Source of the DNA: Lachnospiraceae bacterium OF09-6
GTDB lineage: Bacteria > Bacillota > Clostridia > Lachnospirales > Lachnospiraceae
Reading direction: 5' to 3'
Length of the DNA stretch: 64,000 bases
Assembly: GCA_003435055.1 (NCBI GenBank)
Contig: QUMM01000009.1
Coordinates: forward strand, 25,919-89,918
The notes below the pieces were generated by a model, which did no database searches, was not told the DNA's origin, and saw only the letters and a list, made by a program, of their open reading frames with translations. This document shows, piece after piece, positions 1 to 9,109 of the stretch. The translations under genes were made by a program, and so were the position numbers. How positions within the stretch are numbered: position 1 is the stretch's first letter; every line of letters starts with the position of its first letter.

Positions 1-50
1 GTAAGTCCCAGTACCGCTGCGGCTAAAGCCATTTTGTTTCGTCTTTTCAT
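1..50 (-). CDS. oppA: Start of oligopeptide ABC substrate-binding protein (partial)
   Basis: Only the first 16 codons are inside the window. They read as a basic N-terminus (MKRRNK) followed by a hydrophobic Ala/Leu/Val stretch, the beginning of a signal peptide or lipoprotein leader. An AAGGAGG ribosome binding site lies six bases before the ATG. It is the last visible gene of the oppDFBC transcript, where a solute-binding protein is expected. The assignment rests on that position, because no mature sequence is visible. Confidence 0.6.
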   Translation of the reverse strand, partial: MKRRNKMALAAAVLGL

Positions 51-116
51 TATTCTTCCTCCTTTTTTCATGCAGGTTTTCGCATTTTCTATATAAATCC
101 ATTTTCGGATATATAT

Positions 117-1115
117 CTACTTTTTCATCTTTGGATCCAGTGCATCTCTCAGACCGTCTCCAAACAGGTTAAATGATAAAATAATCAAACTGATCAATAC
201 CGCAGGGAAAATGACGCGGTACGGATACGTCGTGATTCCGTTTAATGCCTCTGAAGTCAATGATCCCAGACTGGCCATTGGTGCAGATACCCCGATACCC
301 AGATAACTTAAAAAGGCTTCGGTAAAGATCGCAGATGGAATCTGGAGCATCACCGTTGCAATCAGTTGTCCGATACAGTTCGGCAGGAGATGTTCACGTA
401 TCATGGTTGCTTTCCCGCATCCCAGTGCCTCTGCCGCTGTCACAAAATCCATCGTCTTCAACTGCAGGATCTGTCCTCGAACAATACGGGCCATTCCCAC
501 CCAGTACAGGCAGCCGTATACAATAAAGATTGCAATCAGGCCGGAACCGATCTTCTGAAGTCCATGAAACATCGGGACAGTGTCAATCAGTGTCTGCAAC
601 GGTTCACTGATGACCATTTTAATCACGACAATCAGTAAAATCTCCGGTACGGAATAGATAATATCGACTACACGCATCATAATGATATCTGTCTTACCGC
701 CGATCAGACCGGAAATAGCTCCATAGATGCTTCCTACAATCATGACAATAACTGCTGATACCAGACCGACAATCATCGAGATCCGGGTTCCGATCATACA
801 GCGAACCAGGATATCTCTTCCCAGACGGTCAGTACCAAAAGGATGATCCAGACATGGCCACAGTGCCTCATCTCCTCTTACCTGCTGATCATAAGAATAT
901 GGAGAAAGCATGGGTCCAATAAAAGCAAATACAAACATCAGCACAATCATCACCAGTGCTGCCATTGCGATCTTATTGGATTTCAGACGGATCCAGCTGG
1001 CCTTCCAGTATCCAATTTCTTCTGTATCCAGTTTTTCTTCTTTAAAGTAATCTGCATCCAGCGGTGCAAAATCTTCCGGTGAAATTTTATTTTGTAAGGT
1101 TAATATATTCTTCAT
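117..1115 (-). CDS. oppC: Oligopeptide/dipeptide ABC transporter permease OppC/DppC
   Basis: The protein has 332 residues, the usual length for OppC/DppC. One membrane segment lies near residues 48-70, followed by the family motif HPFGTDRLGRD around 91-101. Five more hydrophobic segments and the cytoplasmic EAA loop (AEALGCGKATMIREHLLPN, about 228-246) that docks on the ATPases come after. It would form half of the membrane channel importing peptides. It lies 11 bp after oppB in the oppD-oppF-oppB-oppC-oppA operon. Dipeptide or nickel substrates cannot be excluded from sequence alone. Confidence 0.93.
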   Translation of the reverse strand: MKNILTLQNKISPEDFAPLDADYFKEEKLDTEEIGYWKASWIRLKSNKIAMAALVMIVLMFVFAFIGPMLSPYSYDQQVRGDEALWPCLDHPFGTDRLGRDILVRCMIGTRISMIVGLVSAVIVMIVGSIYGAISGLIGGKTDIIMMRVVDIIYSVPEILLIVVIKMVISEPLQTLIDTVPMFHGLQKIGSGLIAIFIVYGCLYWVGMARIVRGQILQLKTMDFVTAAEALGCGKATMIREHLLPNCIGQLIATVMLQIPSAIFTEAFLSYLGIGVSAPMASLGSLTSEALNGITTYPYRVIFPAVLISLIILSFNLFGDGLRDALDPKMKK

Positions 1116-1126
1116 GACTTCTTCCT

Positions 1127-2047
1127 TTAATCTAACTGTATTCTCGGGTCTACGATTTTATACAGAATATCGCACACCAGATTCATCACAACGATCAGCG
1201 CTGAGTAAAAGATCGTGACGCCCATAATCATGGTATAATCACGGCTGCTGATGGAACTTACAAAATAACGTCCAAGACCAGGTACACTGAATACACTCTC
1301 CGCCACAAATCCGCCTGTCAAAATCGATGCAGTCAGTGGTCCCAGATAAGTGATCACCGGGATCAATGAATTTTTCAGCGCATGTATAAACACTACGACA
1401 AACTCTGACATGCCCTTCGCCCGCTCTGTTCTTAAGTAATCCTGGTTCATAACTTCCAGGATACTGGCTCTGGTCAGTCTGGTCAGATACGAAGTAGGAT
1501 AAATTGCCAGTGTAATCATCGGCATAATCCATCCACCAGGCTTGTTATAATTCACCGGCAAAATCCTGCAGTTTACAGCCAGGATCATCATCAGTGCCGA
1601 TGCGATGACATAACCCGGCATGGATATTCCAATCGAGGATAACACCCTAATGATCGCATCTGGCAGTTTATCTTTACAAAGGCCTGCCACACATCCAAGG
1701 ATAATACCACAGATCACAGCCAGGATCAGTGCCCTGACTCCCAGTCCCATCGATACGGTAAAAGATTCTGCAATGATATCTTTTACTGCTCTTCCTTTCT
1801 GAAGAACATAGCTGGTACCCATGTCTCCATGAAGAAGATTTTCCAGATATTTTCCGTACTGTACATAAACCGGCTGATCCAGCCCATATTTCGCAATTAA
1901 GATTGCTCTGTTCTCTTCTGATGCTTTTTCTGACATAAACGGATCTCCCGGCATCAGATTCATTAAAAAGTATGTAATCGTTATGATCGCAAACAGACTG
2001 ACCGCAGCCAGTAAAATACGTTTGATCATATATCTCCAGGTCTGCAT
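1127..2047 (-). CDS. oppB: Oligopeptide/dipeptide ABC transporter permease OppB/DppB
   Basis: A 306-residue membrane protein with an N-terminal segment (RILLAAVSLFAIITITYFLM) and the OppB hallmark MNLMPGDPF near residues 30-38. About five further membrane helices and an EAA loop (RAKGMSEFVVVFIHALKN, about 208-225) follow. The length and ending (KIVDPRIQLD) are typical of the family. It is the partner of OppC in the membrane pore. The gene follows oppF by 15 bp, so the two are surely cotranscribed. Confidence 0.93.
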   Translation of the reverse strand: MQTWRYMIKRILLAAVSLFAIITITYFLMNLMPGDPFMSEKASEENRAILIAKYGLDQPVYVQYGKYLENLLHGDMGTSYVLQKGRAVKDIIAESFTVSMGLGVRALILAVICGIILGCVAGLCKDKLPDAIIRVLSSIGISMPGYVIASALMMILAVNCRILPVNYNKPGGWIMPMITLAIYPTSYLTRLTRASILEVMNQDYLRTERAKGMSEFVVVFIHALKNSLIPVITYLGPLTASILTGGFVAESVFSVPGLGRYFVSSISSRDYTMIMGVTIFYSALIVVMNLVCDILYKIVDPRIQLD

Positions 2048-2062
2048 TTTTCGCTCTCCTTT

Positions 2063-3031
2063 TTAATTGATGTGATGACATGCTGTCAAATGTCCCGGTG
2101 CTGCTTCTTTCAGGAGTGGCATACTCTGTGCACAGGTCTCATCTGCTCTCGGACATCTGGTGCGAAATGGACATCCGGACGGTGGATTTAACGGACTTGG
2201 TATTTCTCCGTCCAGTTTCATACGTTTCCTTGCTGCACTCAGATCCGGATCCGCAATCGGAATCGCAGACAACAGCATCTGTGTATAAGGATGGAGCGGA
2301 GACCTGTATAATTCCTCACCGTCTGTCAGTTCTACCAGATGGCCCAGATACATAACACCAATCCGGTCACTGATATGCTTCACAATGGCAAGATCGTGAG
2401 CAATAAACAGATAGGTCAGCTGTCTTGTTTCCTGCAGTTCTTCCAGCATGTTGATGATCTGCGCCTGAATGGATACATCCAGTGCGGAAACCGGTTCATC
2501 GCATACAATGAATCCCGGATTCACCGCCAGTGCTCTGGCAATTCCGATACGCTGTCGCTGTCCACCGGAGAATTCATGAGGAAACCGGTTGTAAAACTGT
2601 GTATTCAGTCCCACCAGGTTCATCAGTTCCAGAATCCGTTCTTTCCGCTCTGCTTTGCTGCTACAGAGATTCTGAAGATCCATAGCCTCTCCAATCAGAT
2701 CAGATACTGTTTTTCTTGGATCCAGAGAGGCATACGGATCCTGAAATACGATCTGCATCCTGGTACGATATTCTTTCATGTTTTTTCCCATAATCGATGT
2801 TCCATCATAAAGAATATCTCCCGCTGTCGGTTCTTCCAGTCTGAGAATACTTTTTCCCAGTGTAGATTTTCCACATCCGCTTTCCCCTACAATTCCAAGA
2901 GTTTCTCCCTTTCGAATAAAAAAGCTGACATCATCCACCGCCTTTAGCTCTGTTTTCTTTATAAACCCGGTTCGCACCGGATAATATTTTTTCAGATTTT
3001 TTACTTCCAGTAATTTTTTTCTGTTTTCCAT
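2063..3031 (-). CDS. oppF: Oligopeptide ABC transporter ATP-binding protein OppF
   Basis: The 322-residue ATPase has Walker A GESGCGKS (about 49-56), Q-loop, signature SGGQRQRIGIARAL (about 155-168) and Walker B (FIVCDEP). The C-terminal oligopeptide-transporter extension carries the cysteine cluster CPFRTRCPRADETC, which binds an iron-sulfur cluster in some relatives. The N-terminal YYPVRTGF separates OppF from OppD. It energises peptide import together with OppD, and lies 12 bp after oppD. Confidence 0.94.
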   Translation of the reverse strand: MENRKKLLEVKNLKKYYPVRTGFIKKTELKAVDDVSFFIRKGETLGIVGESGCGKSTLGKSILRLEEPTAGDILYDGTSIMGKNMKEYRTRMQIVFQDPYASLDPRKTVSDLIGEAMDLQNLCSSKAERKERILELMNLVGLNTQFYNRFPHEFSGGQRQRIGIARALAVNPGFIVCDEPVSALDVSIQAQIINMLEELQETRQLTYLFIAHDLAIVKHISDRIGVMYLGHLVELTDGEELYRSPLHPYTQMLLSAIPIADPDLSAARKRMKLDGEIPSPLNPPSGCPFRTRCPRADETCAQSMPLLKEAAPGHLTACHHIN

Positions 3032-3043
3032 CTGCTGCCACCA

Positions 3044-4051
3044 TTACCTTTTCTGTTCTTCCATCTCATGCCGGACGACCTGCCAGCAGGATACCTTATG
3101 AGTATCATCCAGCTCACACATCGGTGCTTCTTCCTTTACACAGATCTGCATGGCACAGCCACATCTCGGGGCAAATGCACATCCCGGTCTTACATGACTC
3201 ATATCTGGTGGATTTCCTTTAATCGGTTTTAGTTTCTCATCTTTCTTCTGATCCAGCTTCGGAACTGAGGACAAAAGTCCTTCTGTATAAGGATGCTTTC
3301 TCTCATAAAAAACCTGACGGCTGGTTCCCTCTTCTATCACTTTTCCTGCATACATAACCATGATGTTATCACAGATATCTGAAACTACGCCCAGATCATG
3401 GGTAATAAAAATAATCGCCATTCCCAGCTTTTCTTTCAGTTCCTTCAGCAGCTCTACGATCTGTGCCTGAATGGTAACGTCCAGCGCTGTGGTTGGCTCA
3501 TCTGCAATCAAAAGCTCTGGATCACAGGACAGTGCCATGGCAATCATCACACGCTGCCTCATACCTCCGGAGAACTCATATGGATATTGTTTTACTCTTC
3601 GTTCCGGCTGATTGATACCAACCAGTGTCAGCAGTTCCAGCATTCTTTTTTTCCTTGCCTGCGCATCCAGGCTGGTATGCTTTTTCAGGGATTCATTCAA
3701 CTGATATTCTACTGTAAACAGTGGATCCAGGGATGTCATGGGATCCTGAAAGATCATGGCAATTTTATTTCCCCGAAGCTCCTGCAGCTCCTTCCTGGAC
3801 ATTTTCAGAATATCTTTTCCATGAAATAAAATCTCTCCGCTTTTTACTTTTCCCGTATCCGGCGTCAATCTTAGAATTCCATGATTGGATACGGATTTTC
3901 CACTTCCAGATTCTCCGACAATACCGAGGACTTCTCCTTTGTGCAGCGTATAACTGATACCTCGTACTGCCTGTACCTCTCCAGACTTGTTGTAAAACGA
4001 AATCGCCAGATTCTTTATCTGCAGCAATTCTTCCTGTTTTTCTGTTCCCAT
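3044..4051 (-). CDS. oppD: Oligopeptide ABC transporter ATP-binding protein OppD
   Basis: The start is placed at the ATG at 4051, preceded by GGAGG at six bases. The frame stays open to 4141, but that stretch runs through a leader terminator hairpin and so is untranslated. The resulting 335-residue protein has Walker A GESGSGKS, signature [14 protein letters not shown], Walker [13 protein letters not shown] and the C-terminal cysteine cluster [14 protein letters not shown]. It is the first gene of the opp operon and works with OppF as the ATPase pair. Confidence 0.93.
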   Translation of the reverse strand: MGTEKQEELLQIKNLAISFYNKSGEVQAVRGISYTLHKGEVLGIVGESGSGKSVSNHGILRLTPDTGKVKSGEILFHGKDILKMSRKELQELRGNKIAMIFQDPMTSLDPLFTVEYQLNESLKKHTSLDAQARKKRMLELLTLVGINQPERRVKQYPYEFSGGMRQRVMIAMALSCDPELLIADEPTTALDVTIQAQIVELLKELKEKLGMAIIFITHDLGVVSDICDNIMVMYAGKVIEEGTSRQVFYERKHPYTEGLLSSVPKLDQKKDEKLKPIKGNPPDMSHVRPGCAFAPRCGCAMQICVKEEAPMCELDDTHKVSCWQVVRHEMEEQKR

Positions 4052-4093
4052 ACTGCCTCCAATGTTTTCTATCCTATTCTCTTTTTTGAAAAC

Positions 4094-4134
4094 TAAAAAA
4101 AGCGCAGATATCGACTTTCGTCGACACCTGCGTC
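4094..4134 (-). terminator. Intrinsic terminator / possible attenuator in the opp leader
   Basis: Read on the minus strand, a 14-bp stem (4102-4115 with 4120-4133, several G-U pairs, GAAA loop) is followed at once by seven T residues. It lies downstream of the strong promoter at 4168-4196 and upstream of oppD. It can therefore stop read-through from the amino acid transporter operon and can also attenuate the opp transcript itself. Confidence 0.75.
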
Positions 4135-4160
4135 TTCTCACTTTTTTCTTTGGTTTTTAT

Positions 4161-4196
4161 TTCCACTATATTAATCCTGATCTTTGGATCTGTCAA
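4161..4196 (-). promoter_or_regulatory. Sigma-A promoter for the opp operon
   Basis: On the minus strand a perfect TTGACA (-35, 4191-4196) is separated by 17 bases from TAATAT (-10, 4168-4173). It lies between the stop of the glnQ-like gene and oppD, and would give a leader of about 110 nt that contains the hairpin at 4094-4134. Confidence 0.8.
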
Positions 4197-4203
4197 GCAC
4201 TTT

Positions 4204-4944
4204 TTATCCTCTCATAAACCGACTCAGAAAATCCTTCGTCTTTATACTCTGAGGTTCTGTAAAGATCTGATGCGGTGTACCTTCTTCTTCTATGACACCG
4301 TCAGACATATAGACAACATGGTTGGATACATCTCTGGCAAATGCCATCTCATGGGTCACGATAATCATAGTCAGTCCTTCTTTTGCCAACTGCTGCATAA
4401 CATCCAGCACCTCTCCTACCATCTGTGGATCCAGTGCCGAAGTCGGCTCATCAAACAACAGAACCTCTGGTTCCATAGCAAGCGCACGGGCAATGGCCAC
4501 ACGCTGCTTCTGTCCACCCGAAAGCTGCCGTGGCTTGGCATTGATATAAGGTGCCATTCCCACCTTTTCCAGATAAGAAAGAGCACTGGTCTTTGCTGCT
4601 TCTTTCTCTTTTTTCATGACTTTTGTCTGTCCAATCATACAGTTCTGGAGCACTGTCATATTGTTGAACAGATTAAAACTCTGGAATACCATTCCGACTT
4701 TTGCCCGGTATCCGGCTGCATCCGTATGTCCATCCGCAATATTTTTCCCATGATAGAGTATCTCTCCGGTTGTCGGTGTCTCAAGCAGATTCATACAGCG
4801 CAGAAGGGTGGACTTTCCTGATCCTGATGCACCGATGATACAGGTCACATCTCCTGTAGACACAGAAAAGTCAATGTCCCGCAAAACCACATGTTTTCCG
4901 AAGGATTTGCTTAAATGATTTACTTTGATTACCTCTTCGTTCAT
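4204..4944 (-). CDS. glnQ: Polar amino acid ABC transporter ATP-binding protein (GlnQ-like)
   Basis: A 246-residue ATPase with Walker [10 protein letters not shown] (about 36-44), signature [17 protein letters not shown] (about 142-158) and Walker [14 protein letters not shown] (about 164-176). This is the standard GlnQ/HisP layout and length. Its start overlaps the end of the permease gene by 4 bp, indicating translational coupling. It should power uptake of a polar amino acid; glutamine is only the family name, and the substrate is unknown. Confidence 0.92.
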   Translation of the reverse strand: MNEEVIKVNHLSKSFGKHVVLRDIDFSVSTGDVTCIIGASGSGKSTLLRCMNLLETPTTGEILYHGKNIADGHTDAAGYRAKVGMVFQSFNLFNNMTVLQNCMIGQTKVMKKEKEAAKTSALSYLEKVGMAPYINAKPRQLSGGQKQRVAIARALAMEPEVLLFDEPTSALDPQMVGEVLDVMQQLAKEGLTMIIVTHEMAFARDVSNHVVYMSDGVIEEEGTPHQIFTEPQSIKTKDFLSRFMRG

Positions 4945-5732
4945 TCGTCCTTCTCCTCCTTCTTGCTGTAGCTGTACAGTCCGCTGGTATGTGCCAGTGT
5001 ATCGGATGTGGCAAGATCATAATTATCATTTCCATCCATTTTCTTTTCCCAGTGGCGCAAGATCCTAGAACAGGTAAAAGTCAGTGCAAAATAGATCACC
5101 ATGGCAATCGCAAAGGATTCAAAATAGGTATACAATGCACCTGCCACACTCTTGGTTGCATAGAAAAGTTCTACAATACCGATCACGGACAGTACACAGG
5201 TATCCTTGATATTAATAATCAGGTTGTTGCCGATCTGTGGCATGATATTTCGCAGGGCCTGTGGCAGGATCACATATAGCATTGTCTGAAAATGGGTCAT
5301 GCCAATCGCTTTCGCCCCTTCTGTCTGCCCTTCATCAATAGACAGTATTCCACCACGAACTGTTTCTGCCATGTAGGCACCAGTATTGATAGAAACAATG
5401 AAAAATGCCGCAAACCACATAGACATATTAATGCCAAATACAGCGGATGATCCAAAATAAATGAACATTGCCTGTGCCATCATAGGCGTACCACGAAATA
5501 CTTCTACGTACACGTTCAAAATGAACTTAATAATTCCCAAGATTCCTTTTTTCCAGACAGCATCAGACTTACTCACCGGAATCGTCTGGACAATACCCAC
5601 TGCAAACCCAATCACACACCCAATGAAGGTGCTGACCAGGGCAATGATCATGGTATTTAATGCTCCCATGGCATAGGAGCTTCCTCTTGTCTGAAGCAGA
5701 TAAACGACTCTGCCCCAAAAATCCTGTGGCAT
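4941..5732 (-). CDS. Polar amino acid ABC transporter permease (GlnP/HisM type)
   Basis: A 263-residue inner-membrane protein. A first membrane segment at about 24-48 and the family motif [13 protein letters not shown] near 97-109 are followed by further helices. The EAA loop [20 protein letters not shown] lies near 148-167. The C-terminal tail is charged and cytoplasmic. It lies 14 bp after the binding-protein gene and overlaps the ATPase gene, forming a three-gene uptake operon. Confidence 0.92.
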   Translation of the reverse strand: MPQDFWGRVVYLLQTRGSSYAMGALNTMIIALVSTFIGCVIGFAVGIVQTIPVSKSDAVWKKGILGIIKFILNVYVEVFRGTPMMAQAMFIYFGSSAVFGINMSMWFAAFFIVSINTGAYMAETVRGGILSIDEGQTEGAKAIGMTHFQTMLYVILPQALRNIMPQIGNNLIINIKDTCVLSVIGIVELFYATKSVAGALYTYFESFAIAMVIYFALTFTCSRILRHWEKKMDGNDNYDLATSDTLAHTSGLYSYSKKEEKDE

Positions 5733-5746
5733 ACTAACACGCTCCT

Positions 5747-6588
5747 TTATTCTGCGTCAGACAGTGGCTGAACAGCGATTGCTTCGTTCATCATCTCTTC
5801 ATAGTCATCAGCTGTCATTTTTTCCAGTACACCGTTGATGGCATCTTTCAGTTCAGTATTTCCTTTCTGCAGAGAAATACCAATGTTGATGTCTTCATCA
5901 GAAACTTCAAATGGATCATCGGAATCTGCGAAATCCAGTAATTTGAAGTCCGGATATGCTACGCAGGCTGCCAGACCGGTCGGCTGGTCTGTCACTACGA
6001 TATCACATTTATCTGCTTCCAGGGCTACCAGCATGGCTGGAGCGGATTCCTGTGCCGGCAGAATGTTGGCATCTTTGATCTGTGGCAGACAGTTATCATA
6101 CCAGATGGTGTTCAGCTGAGATGTACAGGTTACACCTGCCAGATCTGCTACGCCCTTTGCATCTGCATACTTGCTGTCTGACTTGGTCAACGTAATAATC
6201 GATGCATAATAATACGGATCTGTAAAGTCTACCATTTCCTGACGTTCTGCAGTAATAGACTGTCCTGCAATCACACAGTCCACATTTCCTGATACCACAG
6301 CCGCACCAGAGAATCCCAGTCCATCTTTACAATTTCCAGATCATATCCCAGTTCATCGCAAATATGCTTTGCCATCATAACATCATATCCATAAGCGTAT
6401 TCTGTGCTGTCAGCGATCTGAACAGCTCCGTTCTCGTCTGTTGGCTGAGTCCAGTTGTATGGAGCATACCCACATTCCATCGCTACTTTTAAAGTTTTTC
6501 CTTCTTCTGCACATACGCTGCTGCCGATTGTCATTACCATTGCGGTTGTACACATCACACCCATTACTTTTTTTACACTTTTGTTCAT
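5747..6588 (-). pseudogene. Polar amino acid ABC transporter substrate-binding protein, frameshifted
   Basis: Two overlapping frames together encode one bacterial extracellular solute-binding protein (family 3) of about 280 residues. The first (6588 to 6271) carries a signal peptide (MNKSVKKVMGVM then a hydrophobic core ending SSVCAEE). The second (6298 to 5747) continues from VSGNVDCVIAGQSITAERQE. The expected text WDSLVPAVVSG is broken near 6301-6304, where GTGCCGGCT appears as GTGCGGCT. Restoring one C joins the frames exactly. It is the first gene of the amino acid ABC operon and has its own promoter and structured leader. Whether the lesion is real or a base-calling error cannot be told from sequence. 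Confidence 0.85.
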
Positions 6589-6603
6589 TTTTCCTTTCTC
6601 CTC

Positions 6604-6720
6604 TTTCTCAAGTTATCGCGGCAGTCGCCAAGACCTCGTGCAGGCACGGACTCTGGCTCGTTGCCCGCGTAAATAGAAAAGGACAAAGTTACCCCCTTAT
6701 TGAGAGCGCCTTTGTCCTCT
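6604..6720 (-). ncRNA. Structured 5' leader of the amino acid ABC operon (unidentified)
   Basis: The leader is over 100 nt long and highly structured. At its 5' end an 8-bp stem GGACAAAG/CTTTGTCC (with an inner CUCUC/GGGGG pairing) is followed by TTTTC. Downstream come nested pairings: CGCGGGCA with TGCCGCG, GCCAGA with TCTTGGC, and a CGTGC/GCACG hairpin, ending just before the ribosome binding site. The layout resembles a riboswitch or attenuator. I did not find the conserved bases of T-box, lysine, glycine, SAM, TPP, purine or cobalamin elements. Confidence 0.45.
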
Positions 6721-6724
6721 AATG

Positions 6725-6759
6725 TTCTATACTATAGCATATTCTTTTTTAAATTACAA
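6725..6759 (-). promoter_or_regulatory. Promoter of the amino acid ABC operon
   Basis: On the minus strand TTGTAA (6754-6759), a 17-bp spacer and TATAGT (6731-6736) with an extended TGC just before the -10. Transcription would start near 6724, at the 5' end of the structured leader. The -35 overlaps the last codons of the upstream gene. Confidence 0.7.
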
Positions 6760-7348
6760 CTGCTGTTGCAGTATTTTTATAATCGGTAATGATATTCACC
6801 AGTCCGATCAATGCCCAGGAACACATCTCCATAATCCATCTGCAGTCATCTGCCAGGTTTCTGCGCCGTTGTAAATAAGTACGATGCATTTCCTCGATAT
6901 AATCAAATAACTGTGCCGCTGTATGAATCTGATTCTGCTTCTTCTGCTGATTTTCAAAAATCTCTATTGCTTCTTCTGTCTGAATTCTGGCACGCAGTTC
7001 ATGCTTCATGTCCCTTTCATACAGGCAATGATCCTTCAGATTTCCTTCAAATGTGGTATTATGCGGAAACGTAAAATAATCTGCCAGATAATGCATCACC
7101 ACACCCAGCCGACAGAACAGAGTTCCCTCCTTACAGGCATGTTCTCTTGCCTCCGACAGCAGCTTTGCAATTCTTCTCTTCAGTTCCAGATAAGATGAAT
7201 CAAACTCATGTGGATCCGTAATCATCTTCGGCGTCAAATCCGGCAATATGGATCCAAAATAAAATGCCTTCCAGTGCTTCTGCATATTTGCATCATCCAT
7301 CTCCCGTACCAGGAAACCTGCCAATGCTATATGTGATTTTTTACGCAT
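6749..7348 (-). CDS. Zinc-dependent phospholipase C-like protein
   Basis: A 199-residue cytosolic protein resembling the zinc-dependent phospholipase C (PF00882) group common in Clostridia. Supporting features are an N-terminal SHIALAGFLV, the motif FGSILPDL near 31-38, and VMHYLADYFTFPHN near 90-103, which supplies likely metal-ligand His and Asp residues. No signal peptide is present, so secretion is unlikely and the substrate is unknown. It stands alone and transcribes toward the amino acid ABC operon. Confidence 0.7.
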   Translation of the reverse strand: MRKKSHIALAGFLVREMDDANMQKHWKAFYFGSILPDLTPKMITDPHEFDSSYLELKRRIAKLLSEAREHACKEGTLFCRLGVVMHYLADYFTFPHNTTFEGNLKDHCLYERDMKHELRARIQTEEAIEIFENQQKKQNQIHTAAQLFDYIEEMHRTYLQRRRNLADDCRWIMEMCSWALIGLVNIITDYKNTATAVVI

Positions 7349-7477
7349 ATTCTATCCTCCAACAAATGCGCCGAGCTGTCTCTGATCACAGATCTTTTAT
7401 TCCCGGCTGCACTTCCTTGCCTCTTAAACAACTTCGAACACAGTTTACAGCTTTTTCTTCTATTATACAAGTGTTAA

Positions 7478-7526
7478 AATTAAAAAATTCTGTGAATATT
7501 CATCCAGAACATCCACAGAATTTTAT
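7478..7526 (-). terminator. Intrinsic terminator after the alanine symporter
   Basis: A perfect 11-bp inverted repeat (7484-7494 with 7514-7524) with a 19-nt loop. On the minus strand it is followed by a T-rich stretch. It lies about 65 bp beyond the symporter stop codon. Confidence 0.75.
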
Positions 7527-7589
7527 CTTTTTATTTTTTTGTATATCCCAGATCCGGATTCTTATAGTCTCCACGGGCCTTTTTCTTTT

Positions 7590-9047
7590 CTACATATGGT
7601 CCCCATACGTTTGCTTCATCTTTAATGCCCACAGTAGCCGGATCAAATAATGGATCCAGTCCAGCCTTTTTCTGTTCTCGTAGTCCCTGATGATCCTGAT
7701 AACCTGCGGCGTCAGAAGCAGAATACTAAAGGTATTGACCCAAAGCATACATCCTACCCCGATATCACCCATTGGCCAGATCGTATCCCCATCAATCAGA
7801 ATTCCGAAAAGACAGAAAATCAGGAATAAAATACGTACTACAGTAACTACTGCTTTATTCTCACCCCACAAATACTTACAGGTGGATTCCAACTGGTAAG
7901 AATAAGACAGCATGGTGGTAAAAATAAAAATAAACAACATAACAGCCAGAAACATGGCTCCAAATTTTCCTACCGATACTCTCAATGCTTCCTGCATGAA
8001 AGAAATACCGTACTGAATGCCAGGCGCCTTTTCTACCAGAAGCACTGCTCCTGCTCCATCTGCAGCAACATTGTAGGTTCCTGCCAGAAGAATACAAAAT
8101 CCGGTACAGGTACATACCAGCAAGGTATCAATATAAACAGAGAGACCCTGTACCAGTCCCTGTTTCACCGGATGGGAAGTATCCGTAGTTGCAGAAATCA
8201 ATGGGCTCATTCCGTTTCCTGCATCGTTAGAGAAAAATCCTCTTTTGATTCCCCATGCCACAGCAGATCCTACGATTCCGCCAAATACGGCATCTTTTCC
8301 AAATGCACTTGCAAAAATACTGCCAAACATCGGTAAAATCTGATCATGATTCAGAATAAAAATTACAATCGTGATCAGAAAATAAACTCCGCACATAATC
8401 GGCGCCAGAATCTCCGCTACATGTCCGATTCGCTTGATTCCTCCCATCGTTACCACACCAACAATGATCACCATGGCAATTCCAACTACGATAAACGGAA
8501 TTCCAAATGCACCTTTAATTGCCGTGGCTGCTGTCTGTGTCTGCATAGCCGGCAGGAGAAATCCTGGTCCTATGAAAACTGCGATACAAAACAGTACTGC
8601 CAGCACTTTTCCAAACTTTTTATTTTTGATACCGTTTGACATATAATAGGCCGGGCCCCCAGTCAGCTCGCCTAAGTTTCTGGTCTTATAAGCCTGTCCC
8701 AGAATACATTCTACAATACCGGTAGATGCTCCCAGAATAGCCGTAACCCACATCCAGAATAATGCACCAGGACCGCCCATAAATACAGCAGTTGCAGTTC
8801 CTGCAATATTACCGGTACCAACACGTCCGCCAACAGTCGTTGCAAAGGCCTGAAAAGCTGACAGTCCGGTATCTTTCTTATTATCACCCTTTTCCATCAA
8901 ACATTTTATCATGTCTTTGAATCTGCGTACCTGAATACCCTGCAGGCGAATCGTGAACCAGATCGCCGCACACATCAGAAACACACACATCACCGGATGC
9001 CAGATGATGTCATTGACTGCATTCATAACTGTTACAAATAGTTCCAT
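7590..9047 (-). CDS. Sodium:alanine symporter (AGCS family), copy 1
   Basis: A 485-residue membrane protein of the alanine or glycine:cation symporter family (AlsT/DagA type). The hallmark GRVGTGNIAGTATAVFMGGP (about 73-92) is followed by GALFWMWVTAILGAST, and GIKRGFFSNDAGNGMSP (about 264-280) is the second signature. Around ten hydrophobic segments are visible. It imports alanine or glycine with sodium. It is followed upstream by a second family member 62 bp away, so the two may be cotranscribed. Substrate preference of the two copies cannot be assigned. Confidence 0.93.
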   Translation of the reverse strand: MELFVTVMNAVNDIIWHPVMCVFLMCAAIWFTIRLQGIQVRRFKDMIKCLMEKGDNKKDTGLSAFQAFATTVGGRVGTGNIAGTATAVFMGGPGALFWMWVTAILGASTGIVECILGQAYKTRNLGELTGGPAYYMSNGIKNKKFGKVLAVLFCIAVFIGPGFLLPAMQTQTAATAIKGAFGIPFIVVGIAMVIIVGVVTMGGIKRIGHVAEILAPIMCGVYFLITIVIFILNHDQILPMFGSIFASAFGKDAVFGGIVGSAVAWGIKRGFFSNDAGNGMSPLISATTDTSHPVKQGLVQGLSVYIDTLLVCTCTGFCILLAGTYNVAADGAGAVLLVEKAPGIQYGISFMQEALRVSVGKFGAMFLAVMLFIFIFTTMLSYSYQLESTCKYLWGENKAVVTVVRILFLIFCLFGILIDGDTIWPMGDIGVGCMLWVNTFSILLLTPQVIRIIRDYENRKRLDWIHYLIRLLWALKMKQTYGDHM

Positions 9048-9109
9048 ACATTTTCCCTTTCGTTCTCATATCCTTAAATTTGCCATGAACTTTCTCTTTT
9101 CTATATCTG

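Noticed and set aside
3044..4141. oppD starting at 4141
   Set aside because: The extra 30 codons cover a terminator hairpin and T run and have no ribosome binding site; GGAGG precedes the ATG at 4051.
6604..6724. T-box leader
   Set aside because: The conserved T-box sequence (GGGTGG-ACCGCG) is missing and no specifier loop could be drawn.
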